From: Gammaproteobacteria bacterium Milos-ODIII6
Lineage (GTDB): Bacteria; Pseudomonadota; Gammaproteobacteria; Chromatiales; Chromatiaceae
Length of the DNA: 64,000 nucleotides
Reading direction: 5' to 3'
NCBI GenBank assembly: GCA_029228645.1
Contig: JAPTHR010000007.1
Coordinates: 5-64,004, forward strand
Part shown: piece after piece, positions 32,917-43,675 of the stretch
How positions within the stretch are numbered: position 1 is the first letter of the stretch
Layout: every line of letters starts with the position of its first letter
Notes under the pieces: model-generated
Databases searched by the model: none
What the model saw: only the letters and a program-made list of their open reading frames with translations
What the model was told of the DNA's origin: nothing
Program-made: the position numbers and the translations under genes

Positions 32917-34394
32917 GCGCTACCGTCCTGTGCCGATCGCGTTCGGCGAGGTTCGTGAAACAGATAAAAGGCCGCAGGCAGGTAGAGCAGCAGGAAGCCG
33001 GGCAGCATCATCAGACGCTGCAGATCGGAGTCGCCGCCCGGGGGCGAGAGCGCGACCACGGTGCTCCAGGGGAGCGCCAGCGAAATCGTCAACGCAAGCA
33101 GCCACAACAGCGATCGACGCCCCGGAATCATTTCCCGTGGATGCGGTATACGTCCCATTACCGTGAACCACTCGAAGACCAGCAATGTGGCGAAGGAAGC
33201 GAGACTGACCCAGGCAACCGCTTCGAGACCCCACCCCTGCCTGAGCACGTGCCAGTTGCCGACCGCGTTCAGGCCGACCGCCACCAGGGCGTGCAGCAGG
33301 GTCCTGCCCTGCCAGTCGCGTGCCACCACGATCCCGCGCAGCGGGTAAAACAGGGCGATAAGCAGGCTGCTCAGAAGCAGTATGCGGATGGCGTCGATGC
33401 CTTCGCTGTACTCGGGCAGGAACCCGTGAATGAAAAAGGGCAGGATCAGTTCGGCAGGGACCACCACCAGTGGCATGAGCAGGGCCGACTTGAACACCGG
33501 CTCGATCAGGTAGGGTCCGACCAGACGATCCAGTGGGCGCTTTTGCTGGGCCTGCATCAGGCGGGGTTCGAGTACTTCGCGGCTGACGCCCGGGATATTG
33601 ATCAGGAAGCCGACGATCATGCCGCCGAGGGCATACAGCCCGACCGCATGCAGATCGAGCATGCCGGCGATCATGAGGCGGTCGATATTGCGCAGCAGGA
33701 GAACGGCCAGGCTCACCCCGAGCAGAGGGGCGCCCTGACGGATCATGCGGCGCAACAGCGCCGGGTCGAAGCCAGCGTGCGGCATCCGGGGCGAATGCAG
33801 CAGCAGATAGATCGCACTGACGGTGAGGGTCAGGACCACCGCCAGGACTGCACCGGCCACTCCCCAGAATGGCAGCAGCACCAGCGTGCTCACCAGCAGC
33901 AGGATGGCGCGCAGGTAGTTGGAGCGGCTGATCAGGTCGAAGCACTGCTGGCCCTTGAGCAGCACCACGCGATGTTCGAACCACCAGTTGACCAGCACCA
34001 GTACTGCGCTGAGCACCAGCAGCAGGCTGAGTTGGCGGTCCTGGTGCAAAATCGCTGCTGCCGCCAGCAGCGCCAGTGCGGCGAGCAGGCTGGTGGCAAG
34101 CGAGAAACGACGCACCGTGTTGCGCACCAAAGCGGCGCCCGCGGCGTCCTGTTTCTGCTGCAGTTGCGGTATGCGGTAGGTGATACCGGAACGCGAACCC
34201 AGGTGCAGGAAGCCGCTGTACTGTGGGATGAGGTTGAGCAGCGACCACAGGCCGAATTGTTCCGGCGAGAGCAGGCGCGAGCGCGCGAACGCCGTCAGCA
34301 TGCCCAGGATCTGCCGCACCAGGTTGCTGCCGGCGTACCGGGTGATGGTCTGCCGGACGGTGTTTTCGGCCAGTTGAGCGGTCCCGGATTGCAT
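32913..34394 (-). CDS. Wzx-type polysaccharide flippase (MATE/MOP superfamily)
   Basis: A 493-residue inner-membrane protein with about 12-14 helices. The N-terminal RYAGSNLVRQILGMLTAFARSRLLSPEQFGLWS pattern (partly quoted) and LDLHAVGLYALGGMIVG near 255 are typical of polysaccharide-repeat flippases. It moves undecaprenyl-linked repeat units to the periplasm. First gene of the minus-strand operon; divergent from the methyltransferase gene with 161 bases between them, where the promoter should lie. Confidence 0.88.
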   Translation of the reverse strand: MQSGTAQLAENTVRQTITRYAGSNLVRQILGMLTAFARSRLLSPEQFGLWSLLNLIPQYSGFLHLGSRSGITYRIPQLQQKQDAAGAALVRNTVRRFSLATSLLAALALLAAAAILHQDRQLSLLLVLSAVLVLVNWWFEHRVVLLKGQQCFDLISRSNYLRAILLLVSTLVLLPFWGVAGAVLAVVLTLTVSAIYLLLHSPRMPHAGFDPALLRRMIRQGAPLLGVSLAVLLLRNIDRLMIAGMLDLHAVGLYALGGMIVGFLINIPGVSREVLEPRLMQAQQKRPLDRLVGPYLIEPVFKSALLMPLVVVPAELILPFFIHGFLPEYSEGIDAIRILLLSSLLIALFYPLRGIVVARDWQGRTLLHALVAVGLNAVGNWHVLRQGWGLEAVAWVSLASFATLLVFEWFTVMGRIPHPREMIPGRRSLLWLLALTISLALPWSTVVALSPPGGDSDLQRLMMLPGFLLLYLPAAFYLFHEPRRTRSAQDGSA

Positions 34395-34555
34395 TACCGT
34401 TTTGGCGACAAGATGGCGAAAAACTTGAACTTTTCGCCGTTCGAAGCAGCGCCTGAAGGGCTGCTGGCAGGCGGCGGATGGCGGGAGCGGGGGAGGGTTC
34501 GCGCGCGGCGCGAAAATGAGAGAATCGCACCACCCCGATAGCGCGAGTGCCTGCC

Positions 34556-35155
34556 ATGCAAAAACCCTATGCCGAATCCTGCGATCAGAATGGACCGCCG
34601 CTGCTGGCGGTGTTGCGCCGCCTGCTCCTCGGGCCGCTTGATCTGCTCGAGATCGGCAGTGGTACTGGCCAGCATGCGGTGATGTTCGCGCAGGCTTTCC
34701 CCGGCCTGAACTGGTTCACCAGCGATCGAGCCGAGATGCATGCTGGCATCCAGCTGTGGCTGGACGAGGTCGAACTGGACAACCTGCATCGCCCGATCGC
34801 GCTGGACGTGCTGCACGATCCCTGGCCGGCGCGCGAATTCGACGCGGTATTCACCGCCAACACCGCCCACATCATGTCGTCAGCGGCGGTTGAGGCCATG
34901 TTCTGCGGCGTGGCAGGGGTACTTCGCCCGGGCGGGCTGTTCCTGCAGTACGGCCCTTTCATGTACGACGGCAAACACACCAGCGAGAGCAACCTGGCCT
35001 TTGATGGCTGGCTGAAGTCGCAGGACCCCCGGCGCGGGGTCCGGGACGTCCGCTGGCTGGAGCAACTTGGCGCACCCCTCGGCTTGGAACTCGCGGACGA
35101 CATCGCCATGCCGGCCAATAACCGCACCCTGGTGTGGCGCCGCCCGACGCCTTGA
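34556..35155 (+). CDS. DUF938-family SAM-dependent methyltransferase-like protein
   Basis: A 199-residue class I methyltransferase-like protein. The family start KPYAESCDQNGPPLL is followed by the SAM motif LEIGSGTGQHAV near 38 and FTANTAHIMS near 100. The last stretch ends in NNRTLVWRR, as in DUF938 members. The substrate is unknown. ATG at 34556 fits the family start; a GTG at 34547 is also in frame. No operon partner; it precedes the 4.5S RNA gene. Confidence 0.85.
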   Translation: MQKPYAESCDQNGPPLLAVLRRLLLGPLDLLEIGSGTGQHAVMFAQAFPGLNWFTSDRAEMHAGIQLWLDEVELDNLHRPIALDVLHDPWPAREFDAVFTANTAHIMSSAAVEAMFCGVAGVLRPGGLFLQYGPFMYDGKHTSESNLAFDGWLKSQDPRRGVRDVRWLEQLGAPLGLELADDIAMPANNRTLVWRRPTP

Positions 35156-35215
35156 GGCTGGGCTGAGGAAAATCCGGCGCGTTCGGCGCATACGTGGCAT
35201 AATCCGCGCCGCAAT

Positions 35216-35324
35216 GGTGACCCTGTTGGTCTCCCGCGACGCTAGGTTGTGGACCTGGTCAGGCCCGGAAGGGAGCAGCCACAGCAGCTGATGCGTGCGC
35301 CGGGAATCGCTGGCAGGGTCGCCG
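35216..35324 (+). ncRNA. ffs: 4.5S signal recognition particle RNA
   Basis: The conserved SRP domain-IV motif is present: GGTCAGGCCCGGAAGG, then GAGCAGCC (35258-35282 region). It is flanked by pairing arms GTTGGTCTCCCGC and GCGCCGGGA, and closed by GGTGACCCTG (35216-35225) with CAGGGTCGCC (35315-35324). It pairs with Ffh for membrane targeting. A CATAAT at 35198-35203 is a likely -10. It lies just upstream of dnaX, a common gammaproteobacterial neighbour. Confidence 0.95.
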
Positions 35325-35402
35325 CCCATCTTCCCGGTGCTACTGACCTTGCCCCCTGCTGGGGTAAACTGGCGCTTTCCTTTCCCGGGGTTGTGGTCCT
35401 TC

Positions 35403-37043
35403 ATGTCCTATCAGGTACTGGCGCGTCGCTGGCGTCCCAAGACGTTTTCCGAGCTGGTTGGCCAGGAGCACGTGGTACGTGCCCTGAGCAATGCGCTGGA
35501 CAACGACCGCCTGCATCATGCCTATCTGTTCACCGGCACCCGTGGTGTCGGCAAGACCACGATCGCCCGGATCCTTGCCAAGTCCCTGAATTGCGAGCAG
35601 GGGGTGAGCGCGCATCCCTGTGGTGAATGCAGTGTCTGCCGCGAGGTGGACGAGGGTCGCTTCGTCGACCTGATCGAGGTCGATGCCGCCTCCAAGACGG
35701 GGGTGGACGATACCCGCGAGCTACTGGAGAACGTGCCGTACGCGCCGGTGCGCGGGCGCTACAAGGTGTACCTCATCGACGAGGTGCACATGTTCTCGAG
35801 CCACAGCTTCAACGCGCTGCTCAAGACCCTCGAGGAGCCACCGCCACACGTGAAGTTCCTGCTCGCCACCACCGACCCGCAAAAGGTCCCGGTGACGGTT
35901 CTGTCCCGCTGCCTGCAGTTCAGTCTCAACCGTCTGCCGATCGAGCAGATCAGCGCCCAGTTCGAGCACATCCTGAAGGAGGAGGGAACCGAGGCGGACG
36001 AGCAGGCGCTCCACCTGCTGGCCAGGGCGGCGGATGGCAGCATGCGCGATGGCCTGAGTCTGCTGGATCAGGCGATCGCCTTTGGGGGCGGCAGCGTGGG
36101 CTTGCAGGCAACGCGCGACATGCTGGGCGTGAACGCCTCCGACCTGCTGCCGGAATTACTGCTGAAGGTTCACCAGGGGGATGCGGCAGCGGTGCTCGCG
36201 GGTGTCGAGGCGCTGGCCGAACAAACTCCGGATTTCGCTGCGCTGCTGAAGGACCTGGTGCTGTTGCTGCATCGGGTGGCCCTGCTGCAGGCAACCCCGA
36301 GCGCCTGGCAGGCGAGTTGGGGCGAGAAAGAGCGCTTCGAGGCGCTTGGCGAGGCCCTCGAAAGCGAGGATGTGCAGCTCTACTATCAGATCGCGCTGCT
36401 CGGGCAGCGCGATCTGCCGCTCGCGCCCGACATGCGCAGCGGTTTCGAGATGCTGCTGCTGCGGATGCTGACTTTTCGGCCGCTGGGTTCCGCGCCGCCC
36501 ACGCAGCCGGCCGGCCAGCCGGCCAGGACCGGTCGCTCGGCTCCGCGGGCTCAGGCCGGGCCTTCTGCACCGCCTGCGAGCACTCGACCCGAAGTCGCAG
36601 ACCCGGTCGCTACCGATGTTGCTCCAGAGAAAAGGAACCCGTCGGCGTCGGTCGCGCCAGTCGATTTTTCTGATTGGCACGCTATCCTGCCGCAGTTGGG
36701 TTTGAGCGGGATGGCGGCGCAACTGGCCGGTCACAGTATGGTGCAGGCCTGGGACGGGAAGGAATTGCGCCTCGTGGTCGACCAGAATTTCGTGTCCATG
36801 CTCGGGTCGCTGGCTGAAGAGCGCCTGCTGGATGCGCTGCAGCAACACCTTGGCGCTGAGCTGCGCCTGTCCTGGACGCCGGGAGAGGCTAACGATACCC
36901 CGGCGGAGCGGCGCCAAGCGGCGCAGCAAGAGCGTCAGCAGAAGGCGCGCGAGGATATCGTCAGCGACCCGCTGGTGCAGGCCATGCAGGACGCCTTTGA
37001 CGCGGAACTGATCGAGGATTCGATTCGTCCCACGGAGCATTGA
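35403..37043 (+). CDS. dnaX: DNA polymerase III subunits gamma and tau
   Basis: The clamp-loader ATPase, 546 residues. It starts MSYQVLARRWRPKTFSELVGQ. Walker A is GTRGVGKTTIA at about 44-54, the zinc module has four cysteines (CEQG...CGECSVC) near 64-79, Walker B is LIDEVHMFS near 123, and sensor 1 is LLATTDPQKVP. The tau part after about 360 is Pro/Ala-rich and then binds polymerase core (DFSDWHAILPQLGLSG from about 420). I see no AAAAAAG-type slippery site, so programmed gamma formation is not evident. ATG at 35403 matches the family start; it is followed by ybaB. Confidence 0.96.
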   Translation: MSYQVLARRWRPKTFSELVGQEHVVRALSNALDNDRLHHAYLFTGTRGVGKTTIARILAKSLNCEQGVSAHPCGECSVCREVDEGRFVDLIEVDAASKTGVDDTRELLENVPYAPVRGRYKVYLIDEVHMFSSHSFNALLKTLEEPPPHVKFLLATTDPQKVPVTVLSRCLQFSLNRLPIEQISAQFEHILKEEGTEADEQALHLLARAADGSMRDGLSLLDQAIAFGGGSVGLQATRDMLGVNASDLLPELLLKVHQGDAAAVLAGVEALAEQTPDFAALLKDLVLLLHRVALLQATPSAWQASWGEKERFEALGEALESEDVQLYYQIALLGQRDLPLAPDMRSGFEMLLLRMLTFRPLGSAPPTQPAGQPARTGRSAPRAQAGPSAPPASTRPEVADPVATDVAPEKRNPSASVAPVDFSDWHAILPQLGLSGMAAQLAGHSMVQAWDGKELRLVVDQNFVSMLGSLAEERLLDALQQHLGAELRLSWTPGEANDTPAERRQAAQQERQQKAREDIVSDPLVQAMQDAFDAELIEDSIRPTEH

Positions 37044-37067
37044 GATCACATTGAGAGGTAATTCGGT

Positions 37068-37391
37068 ATGAAGGGCGGTTTGGGTAATCTGATGAAGCAG
37101 GCGCAGAAGATGCAGGAAGATCTGCAGAAGGCGCAGGAAGCGTTGGCGCAGGCCGAGATTCAGGGCCAGTCCGGTGGCGGACTGGTCAAGATCACCATCA
37201 ACGGCAAGCACGAAGTGCGACGCGTGGAGATCGACGATTCCCTGGTGGGCGATGACAGGGAGATGCTCGAGGACCTGGTGGCGGCGGCGATGAACGATGC
37301 GGTCCATCGCCTCGAGGAGCACACCAAGGACACCATGGCCGGAGTAACCTCCGGGATCAACCTGCCGCCGGGCATGAAGCTGCCCTTCTGA
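37068..37391 (+). CDS. ybaB: YbaB/EbfC nucleoid-associated protein
   Basis: A 107-residue DNA-binding protein that dimerises with tweezer-like arms. The family pattern is complete: [17 protein letters not shown], then [21 protein letters not shown] and [13 protein letters not shown], ending in LPPGMKLPF. It lies between dnaX and recR, the standard arrangement. Ribosome site GAGAGG is upstream. Confidence 0.96.
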   Translation: MKGGLGNLMKQAQKMQEDLQKAQEALAQAEIQGQSGGGLVKITINGKHEVRRVEIDDSLVGDDREMLEDLVAAAMNDAVHRLEEHTKDTMAGVTSGINLPPGMKLPF

Positions 37392-37397
37392 TCCCAG

Positions 37398-37994
37398 GTG
37401 AGTGATGTTCCGCTGCTGCAGCAGCTGATCGATGCCCTCCGGTGTCTGCCCGGTGTGGGGCCGAAATCGGCGACCCGCATGGCCTTCCATGTGCTGGAAC
37501 GCGATCGCGAGGGGGGGCGCCGTCTCGCACAGGTTCTGGCGAGCGCGGTCGAACGGATCGGGCACTGCAGCCGCTGCCGCACACTGACCGAGCACGAGGT
37601 CTGTCGTCTGTGCGCCAACCCGCAGCGCGACCGGTCGGTATTGTGTGTGGTCGAGAACCCGACGGATGTCATGGCCCTGGAGCAGGCGACCGGCTTCAGC
37701 GGTCTCTACTTCGTGCTGGGCGGACGACTCTCGCCCCTGGACGGCGTCGGTCCGGGGGAACTCGGCATGGAACAACTGCGCCAGCGTCTGACGGGAGAGG
37801 AGGTGAAGGAGGTCATCCTCGCCACCACCACCACCGTCGAGGGCGAGGCGACTGCCCATTACGTCGCCCAGATGGCGGGATCCCTGGGCTGCGCGGTGAC
37901 GCGCATCGCGCACGGGGTGCCACTGGGGGGCGAACTGGAGTACGTCGACAGTGGCACCCTCGCGCATGCGTTTGCCGGTCGCCATCGGGTTTGA
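37398..37994 (+). CDS. recR: Recombination mediator RecR
   Basis: A 198-residue recombination protein of the RecFOR pathway that loads RecA at gaps. It has a helix-hairpin-helix ([17 protein letters not shown] near 17-33), a four-Cys zinc finger ([16 protein letters not shown], 57-72) and a Toprim domain ([15 protein letters not shown] near 82). The conserved ending [16 protein letters not shown] is present. The start is GTG, 6 bases after the ybaB stop. Confidence 0.96.
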   Translation: MSDVPLLQQLIDALRCLPGVGPKSATRMAFHVLERDREGGRRLAQVLASAVERIGHCSRCRTLTEHEVCRLCANPQRDRSVLCVVENPTDVMALEQATGFSGLYFVLGGRLSPLDGVGPGELGMEQLRQRLTGEEVKEVILATTTTVEGEATAHYVAQMAGSLGCAVTRIAHGVPLGGELEYVDSGTLAHAFAGRHRV

Positions 37995-38087
37995 CGCCGG
38001 GCGTGGGCCTTTGCCTGTTGTCAGTGCGGCAGGGGTCTGTGTACCCTTTGTCCGGCAACGAGTGGCGACTAATCGGGATGTGACTTC

Positions 38088-38432
38088 ATGAGCGACTGTA
38101 TTTTCTGCAGGATTGCCGCCGGAGAGATCCCGGCGGAACTGGTTTACGAGGACGACTTGGTGCTGGGCTTCCGCGACCTCAGTCCGCAGGCCCCCACCCA
38201 CGTGCTGATCATCCCGCGCAAACACATCGCAACCCTCAACGACCTGCAGCCGGAGGACGAGGCTATTGTGGGGCGTTTATACTCCGCCGCTGCGCAAATC
38301 GCGGCGCGTGAAGGTCTGGCCGAGCGCGGCTACCGGACCCTGATCAATTGCAACGCCGATGGGGGCCAGACGGTTTTCCACCTGCACCTGCACCTGCTTG
38401 GCGGACGCCAGATGAACTGGCCGCCGGGATAG
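38088..38432 (+). CDS. hinT: HIT-family nucleotide phosphoramidase
   Basis: A 114-residue histidine-triad hydrolase acting on AMP-N conjugates. It begins MSDCIFCRIAAGEIP and carries PTHVLIIPRKHI near 43 and the triad FHLHLHLLGGR near 97-107. It is full length, ending in PPG. The Cys pair at the start may bind zinc. About 93 bases separate it from recR. Confidence 0.95.
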   Translation: MSDCIFCRIAAGEIPAELVYEDDLVLGFRDLSPQAPTHVLIIPRKHIATLNDLQPEDEAIVGRLYSAAAQIAAREGLAERGYRTLINCNADGGQTVFHLHLHLLGGRQMNWPPG

Positions 38433-38476
38433 AGTTGAAAGCGCGGAAGCAGTGCGCAAATGGCGTGGGATGGGGC

Positions 38477-38482
38477 TATACT
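38477..38482 (+). promoter_or_regulatory. Possible -10 element of the small gene downstream
   Basis: TATACT sits in an AT-rich stretch about 35 bases before the TTG start candidate. No -35 at proper spacing; TTGAAA at 38435-38440 is too far away. Confidence 0.3.
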
Positions 38483-38516
38483 TAACAGTTAACGTGATTA
38501 TTGACTGATCGCACGC

Positions 38517-38840
38517 TTGAATCTCGCTCCTGCCCGTTCCGATCTCCAGTCGCCAGCCGCTCGTATGGACGGGCGTACCCGGGCGGTTGCGCCTGTCAGC
38601 AGGCCGGAACCTGTCGCCCGCCCCGGCGAAGGCGCAGACAATCAAAAACATCCGTCCAGTTTACCCCCGCAGCATCGTGAGATGCTTGCCAGCCGCTATC
38701 ACGAAACCAGTGCCGAGGGCGTTGCGACGCACGCCGATGGTCGGCGCGCTGCCAGGGCGGTGACGGCGTATGCCTCCGTTTCCCTGGTGGATCAACGCGA
38801 GGCTGTCAGCGACATTCTCGGCGTGAGCCTGTACGCCTGA
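38517..38840 (+). CDS. Small hypothetical protein, start uncertain
   Basis: Up to 107 residues. The C-terminal half is the credible part: RRAARAVTAYASVSLVDQREAVSDILGVSLYA, quoted only in outline here as an RRA..AY..V....R..VSDILGV..YA pattern, which I associate with short hypothetical proteins of gammaproteobacteria. The N-terminal half is Pro/Arg-rich and low in complexity. Start options are TTG at 38517 and ATG at 38565; neither has a good ribosome site. It lies directly before ppk1 and may be read from the TATACT element upstream. Function unknown. Confidence 0.5.
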   Translation: MNLAPARSDLQSPAARMDGRTRAVAPVSRPEPVARPGEGADNQKHPSSLPPQHREMLASRYHETSAEGVATHADGRRAARAVTAYASVSLVDQREAVSDILGVSLYA

Positions 38841-38922
38841 ATCGTCGCCGGTTCCCGGCCCTGGTTGCAATCGTTGTCACGAGAGTGTGATTCCAACGCT
38901 CAAAGTATCGAGGAGTTTGTGC

Positions 38923-41106
38923 ATGTCAGATGTAGCCCCGCTCAACACGGAGAACGCCGCTTCCAAATCGGCTGTGCCCCAGGATCTGAGCGATCCCTCC
39001 CTGTACCTGAACCGGGAACTTACCTGGCTGGCATTCAACCGCCGGGTTCTCAACGAGGCCGGGGACGAACGTAATCCCCTGCTGGAGCGGCTCAAGTTCC
39101 TGGCTATCGTGAGCTCCAATCTCGACGAGTTCTTCATGAAGCGCATTGGCGGTCTGAAGCAGCAGATCGGCGCCGGGGTGAGCGCACGCACCGTGGATGG
39201 TCGGACCCCCAAGGAACAGATCGTCGAGTGTTATGCCGAGGTGCGTGACCAGGAAGGGATTCAGCACGATATTCTGCAGGCCTTGACGGTAGCCCTGCGC
39301 GAGCACGATATCGCGATCTACAAGTACACCGAGCTCTCGGCTGAGCAGATCGAGTACCTCAGTGGCTACTTCCACGACAATATCTACCCCCTGGTCACGC
39401 CGCAGGCGATCGATCCCGCGCACCCCTTCCCCTTCATCTCCAACCTGTCGCTCAACCTCATGGTGCAGGTGCGTTTTCCGGGAGAGGAGAGTAAGACCTC
39501 GCTGACGCGGATCAAGATACCGATTGGGGAGGACGTGCCGCGCTTTATCCGCCTGCCGGAGAGCACCCATTTCGTCGCCATCGAGGACGTGGTGCAGCAC
39601 AACCTCAATCTGCTCCTGCCCGAGATGGACATCGTCAGCTGCAATCTGTTCCGGGTGACCCGTAATGCCAATACGGAGCGTGACGAGGAGCATGCCGACG
39701 ACCTGCTGTCGCTGATCGAATCGGAACTTCGCGAGCGACGCTTCGCCCCGATCGTGCGCCTGCAGGTGCAGGGAGACATGGACGAAGGGACCCGCGGCAT
39801 GCTTGCCGCGGAACTGGGCCTGGACGAACACGAGGATGTCTTCAATGCAGGGGGAGACATGCTCGCCATGCGCGACATGTTTCAACTTGTATCACTGGAT
39901 ATACCGGAACTGCACGATGCCCCCTTTCAGGGGGTGGATCATCCCGAACTGCGGGTCGCCAGCAATGTTTTTTACGCGATTCGCGAAACGGGTCCGTTCC
40001 TTCTGCACCACCCGTATGAATCGTTTCGCAGCTCGGTGGAGAGATTCCTGAAAGAGGCCGCCAACGATCCCAAGGTGCGCGCGGTGAAAATGACCTTGTA
40101 CCGCACCTCGAGCGACACCAAGGTAGTCGACTATCTGGTGCAGGCCGCCAAGAACGGCAAGCAGGTGGCCGTGGTGGTGGAGCTGAAGGCCCGTTTCGAT
40201 GAGGCCGCCAATATCCGCTGGGCGGCGCGTATGGAAGAGGCAGGCATTCACGTCACCTATGGCGTCGTGGGCCTCAAGACCCACTCCAAGATCATCCTGG
40301 TGGTGCGCAAGGACTTCAATGGCCTGCGGCGCTACCTGCACATAGGTACTGGCAACTATCACGCCGGAACAGCGCGGCTTTATTCCGACCTCGGGCTTCT
40401 CACCAATGACCCCGACATGGGTCGTGACGCCACCGAGCTGTTCAACTACCTCGCAACCGGCTACACCCCGGAGCGTTTCTACCGCAAGCTGTTGCCGGCA
40501 CCCAAGGTGCTCAAGGCCTCGCTGCTGGCGCGCATCCGGCGTGAGCGGGACCTGCATAACGCCGGGAACCCCGGCCTCATTCAGTTCAAGATGAATGCGC
40601 TCGAGGATGTCGATATCACGCGTGCGCTGTACGAAGCTTCCAGTGACGGCGTGCATGTCGACCTGATCGTGCGGGATACCTGCCGCCTGCGTCCCGGTCT
40701 CCCGGGCATCTCGGAGAATGTCCGGGTCATCTCGATCGTTGGGCGTTTTCTCGAGCACACCCGGGTTTACTACTTCCAGAATGGCGGCGAAGAGGAATAC
40801 CTGATCGGGTCGGCGGATGCCATGAAGCGCAACCTCGAGTCGCGCGTCGAGGTGGTCGCGCCGGTCGAAAGCGAGGGGCTGCGCAAGGAGCTGCGCGCGC
40901 TGCTCGATGTGCAGCTCAGCGACTACCGCAATGCCTGGGAAATGCAGTCCGACGGCAGTTACGTGCAACGCGTGCCGCGCAACGAGGAAGAGGAACGGGG
41001 CTGCCAGGAACGCCTGATCGGGATGGCGCAGGAGCGGGTCAAGCAGGCCAAGCGCTACCAGATGGGCAAAACCAAGCGGCATGTCGCGGGGCGCAACCTG
41101 CGCTGA
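38923..41106 (+). CDS. ppk1: Polyphosphate kinase 1
   Basis: A 727-residue enzyme that reversibly polymerises the gamma-phosphate of ATP into polyphosphate. The N-terminal domain has YLNRELTWLAFNRRVL near 28 and SSNLDEFFMKRIGG near 65. The catalytic phospholipase-D-like domains hold the phosphorylated His in GVVGLKTHSKIIL, and HIGTGNYHAGTARLYSDLGL and TRVYYFQNGGEEE further on. AGGAG lies 8 bases before the ATG. It converges with dapE, leaving a 5-base gap and no terminator between them. Confidence 0.96.
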   Translation: MSDVAPLNTENAASKSAVPQDLSDPSLYLNRELTWLAFNRRVLNEAGDERNPLLERLKFLAIVSSNLDEFFMKRIGGLKQQIGAGVSARTVDGRTPKEQIVECYAEVRDQEGIQHDILQALTVALREHDIAIYKYTELSAEQIEYLSGYFHDNIYPLVTPQAIDPAHPFPFISNLSLNLMVQVRFPGEESKTSLTRIKIPIGEDVPRFIRLPESTHFVAIEDVVQHNLNLLLPEMDIVSCNLFRVTRNANTERDEEHADDLLSLIESELRERRFAPIVRLQVQGDMDEGTRGMLAAELGLDEHEDVFNAGGDMLAMRDMFQLVSLDIPELHDAPFQGVDHPELRVASNVFYAIRETGPFLLHHPYESFRSSVERFLKEAANDPKVRAVKMTLYRTSSDTKVVDYLVQAAKNGKQVAVVVELKARFDEAANIRWAARMEEAGIHVTYGVVGLKTHSKIILVVRKDFNGLRRYLHIGTGNYHAGTARLYSDLGLLTNDPDMGRDATELFNYLATGYTPERFYRKLLPAPKVLKASLLARIRRERDLHNAGNPGLIQFKMNALEDVDITRALYEASSDGVHVDLIVRDTCRLRPGLPGISENVRVISIVGRFLEHTRVYYFQNGGEEEYLIGSADAMKRNLESRVEVVAPVESEGLRKELRALLDVQLSDYRNAWEMQSDGSYVQRVPRNEEEERGCQERLIGMAQERVKQAKRYQMGKTKRHVAGRNLR

Positions 41107-41111
41107 GGGAG

Positions 41112-42329
<1,218 letters not shown>

Positions 42330-42330
<1 letters not shown>

Positions 42331-42677
42331 CAGGTTGTGAAAACCTTTTCGTACTGCTCGGGCTTGAAGCCCACATGCAATCCATCCCCGGTGTCCAGTA
42401 CCGGGCGCTTGATGATGCTCGGGGTCTCGAGCATCAGCCGGATCGCGCCGGACTCATCGATGTTGTCGCGCACAGCCTGCGGTACCTTGCGCCACATCAT
42501 CCCACGGCGATTGAGCAGGATTTCCCATCCGACTTCATCCACCCAGGCCTGTAGGGTGGCCTGGTCAATACCCGCCTTCTTGTAGTCGTGAAAGGTGTAG
42601 TCGATACCATGCCCGGCCAGCCAGGCACGGGCCTTCTTCATGGTGTCGCAGTTGGGAATGCCGTAAAGCGTGATCAT
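42330..42677 (-). CDS. yffB: ArsC/Spx-like thioredoxin-fold protein (YffB type)
   Basis: A 115-residue protein of the ArsC/Spx family. It begins ITLYGIPNCDTMKKARAWL, with a single Cys at residue 10 where the thioredoxin motif would be. IIKRPVLDTGDGLHVGF near 89 is the conserved cis-Pro region. The exact role of YffB is not known; it is not a proven arsenate reductase, and it is commonly next to dapE, as here. Repeat elements lie on both sides. In Escherichia coli the same pair occurs. Confidence 0.9.
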
Positions 42678-42693
42678 GATTCTGGAGTTTGTA

Positions 42694-42766
42694 AACCGCT
42701 AAGGTCGCGAAGGACGCAAAGATATTGGCTGTCAAAAACCTTCGCGTTCTTTGCGTCCTTTGCGGT
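42694..42766. repeat. REP-like imperfect inverted repeat between dapD and yffB
   Basis: Left arm AACCGCTAAGGTCGCGAAGG plus ACGCAAAG (42694-42721) and right arm AACCTTCGCGTTCTTTGCGT plus CCTTTGCGGT (42737-42766) are near reverse complements, giving a long hairpin with a loop of about 15 bases. This GCGTCCTTTGCGG type of sequence recurs as dispersed repeats in many proteobacterial genomes. Confidence 0.7.
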
Positions 42767-42775
42767 GATCGGTGA

Positions 42776-43597
42776 TTAGATATCGCGCAGCAGTTCGTTG
42801 ATGCCGACCTTGGAGAGGGTCTTCTCGTCGACCCGTTTCACGATGACCGCGCAGTAGAGGCTGTACTTGCCGTCCTTCGATGGCAGATTGCCCGAGACGA
42901 CCACTGACCCGGCGGGGATGCGTCCGTAGAGTATCTCGTCGTTCTCGCGGTCATAGATGCGGGTCGATTGGCCGATGTAGACGCCCATGGAAATGACCGA
43001 GCCCTGCTCGACGATCACGCCTTCCACCACCTCGGAGCGGGCGCCGATGAAGCAATTGTCCTCGATGATGGTGGGTGCCGCCTGCAGCGGTTCGAGCACG
43101 CCTCCGATGCCGACGCCGCCGGAGAGGTGCACGTTCTTGCCGATCTGGGCGCACGAGCCGACAGTAGCCCAGGTGTCGACCATGGTGCCGGAATCGACAT
43201 AGGCGCCGATATTCACGTAAGAGGGCATCAGCACAGTGCTGGGTGCGATGTAGGAGCCGCGCCGCGCGGTCGCCGGCGGTACCACGCGAACGCCCGACTC
43301 GCGGAAGTCGCGCGAGTTGAAATCGGCGTACTTGGACGGGACCTTGTCGTAGTAGTTGGTAAAACCACCCTTGATGAAGTCGTTGTCATTGATGCGGAAA
43401 GACAACAGCACCGCCTTCTTTATCCATTCGTTCACAATCCAGTCGCCGTCGCGCTTCTCGGCGACACGGATCTCACCGCGGTCGAGCTGTTCGATGGTTT
43501 CGTTGACGGCGTCGCGCACCAGCGTATCCACTGAGCGCGGGGTTATCTCGGCACGGTGTTCGAAGGCTTCGTTGACGATGTTCTGGATGTCACTCAT
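42776..43597 (-). CDS. dapD: 2,3,4,5-tetrahydropyridine-2,6-dicarboxylate N-succinyltransferase
   Basis: A 273-residue left-handed beta-helix acyltransferase that transfers succinyl from succinyl-CoA in diaminopimelate synthesis. The hexapeptide region covers about 105-235: [21 protein letters not shown] and [20 protein letters not shown] (quoted in part). The N-terminal helical domain begins [18 protein letters not shown] lies 7 bases before the ATG at 43597. The C-terminus GINELLRDI is complete. Confidence 0.96.
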   Translation of the reverse strand: MSDIQNIVNEAFEHRAEITPRSVDTLVRDAVNETIEQLDRGEIRVAEKRDGDWIVNEWIKKAVLLSFRINDNDFIKGGFTNYYDKVPSKYADFNSRDFRESGVRVVPPATARRGSYIAPSTVLMPSYVNIGAYVDSGTMVDTWATVGSCAQIGKNVHLSGGVGIGGVLEPLQAAPTIIEDNCFIGARSEVVEGVIVEQGSVISMGVYIGQSTRIYDRENDEILYGRIPAGSVVVSGNLPSKDGKYSLYCAVIVKRVDEKTLSKVGINELLRDI

Positions 43598-43675
43598 GGG
43601 TGGCTCCTGCTGTTGGGTTTGCAAATGGCTTGTCTGTGATTGGGTTTCCGACCGCGCTGCAGGCGCTTGCGCGCT

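Noticed and set aside
36600-36700. Possible programmed frameshift in dnaX
   Set aside because: Only a GAGAAAAGG run is present, not an AAAAAAG-type slippery heptamer, and no strong hairpin follows.
36156-38225. A 689-codon minus-strand frame across dnaX, ybaB, recR and hinT
   Set aside because: It lies opposite four well-identified genes and shows no family motif.
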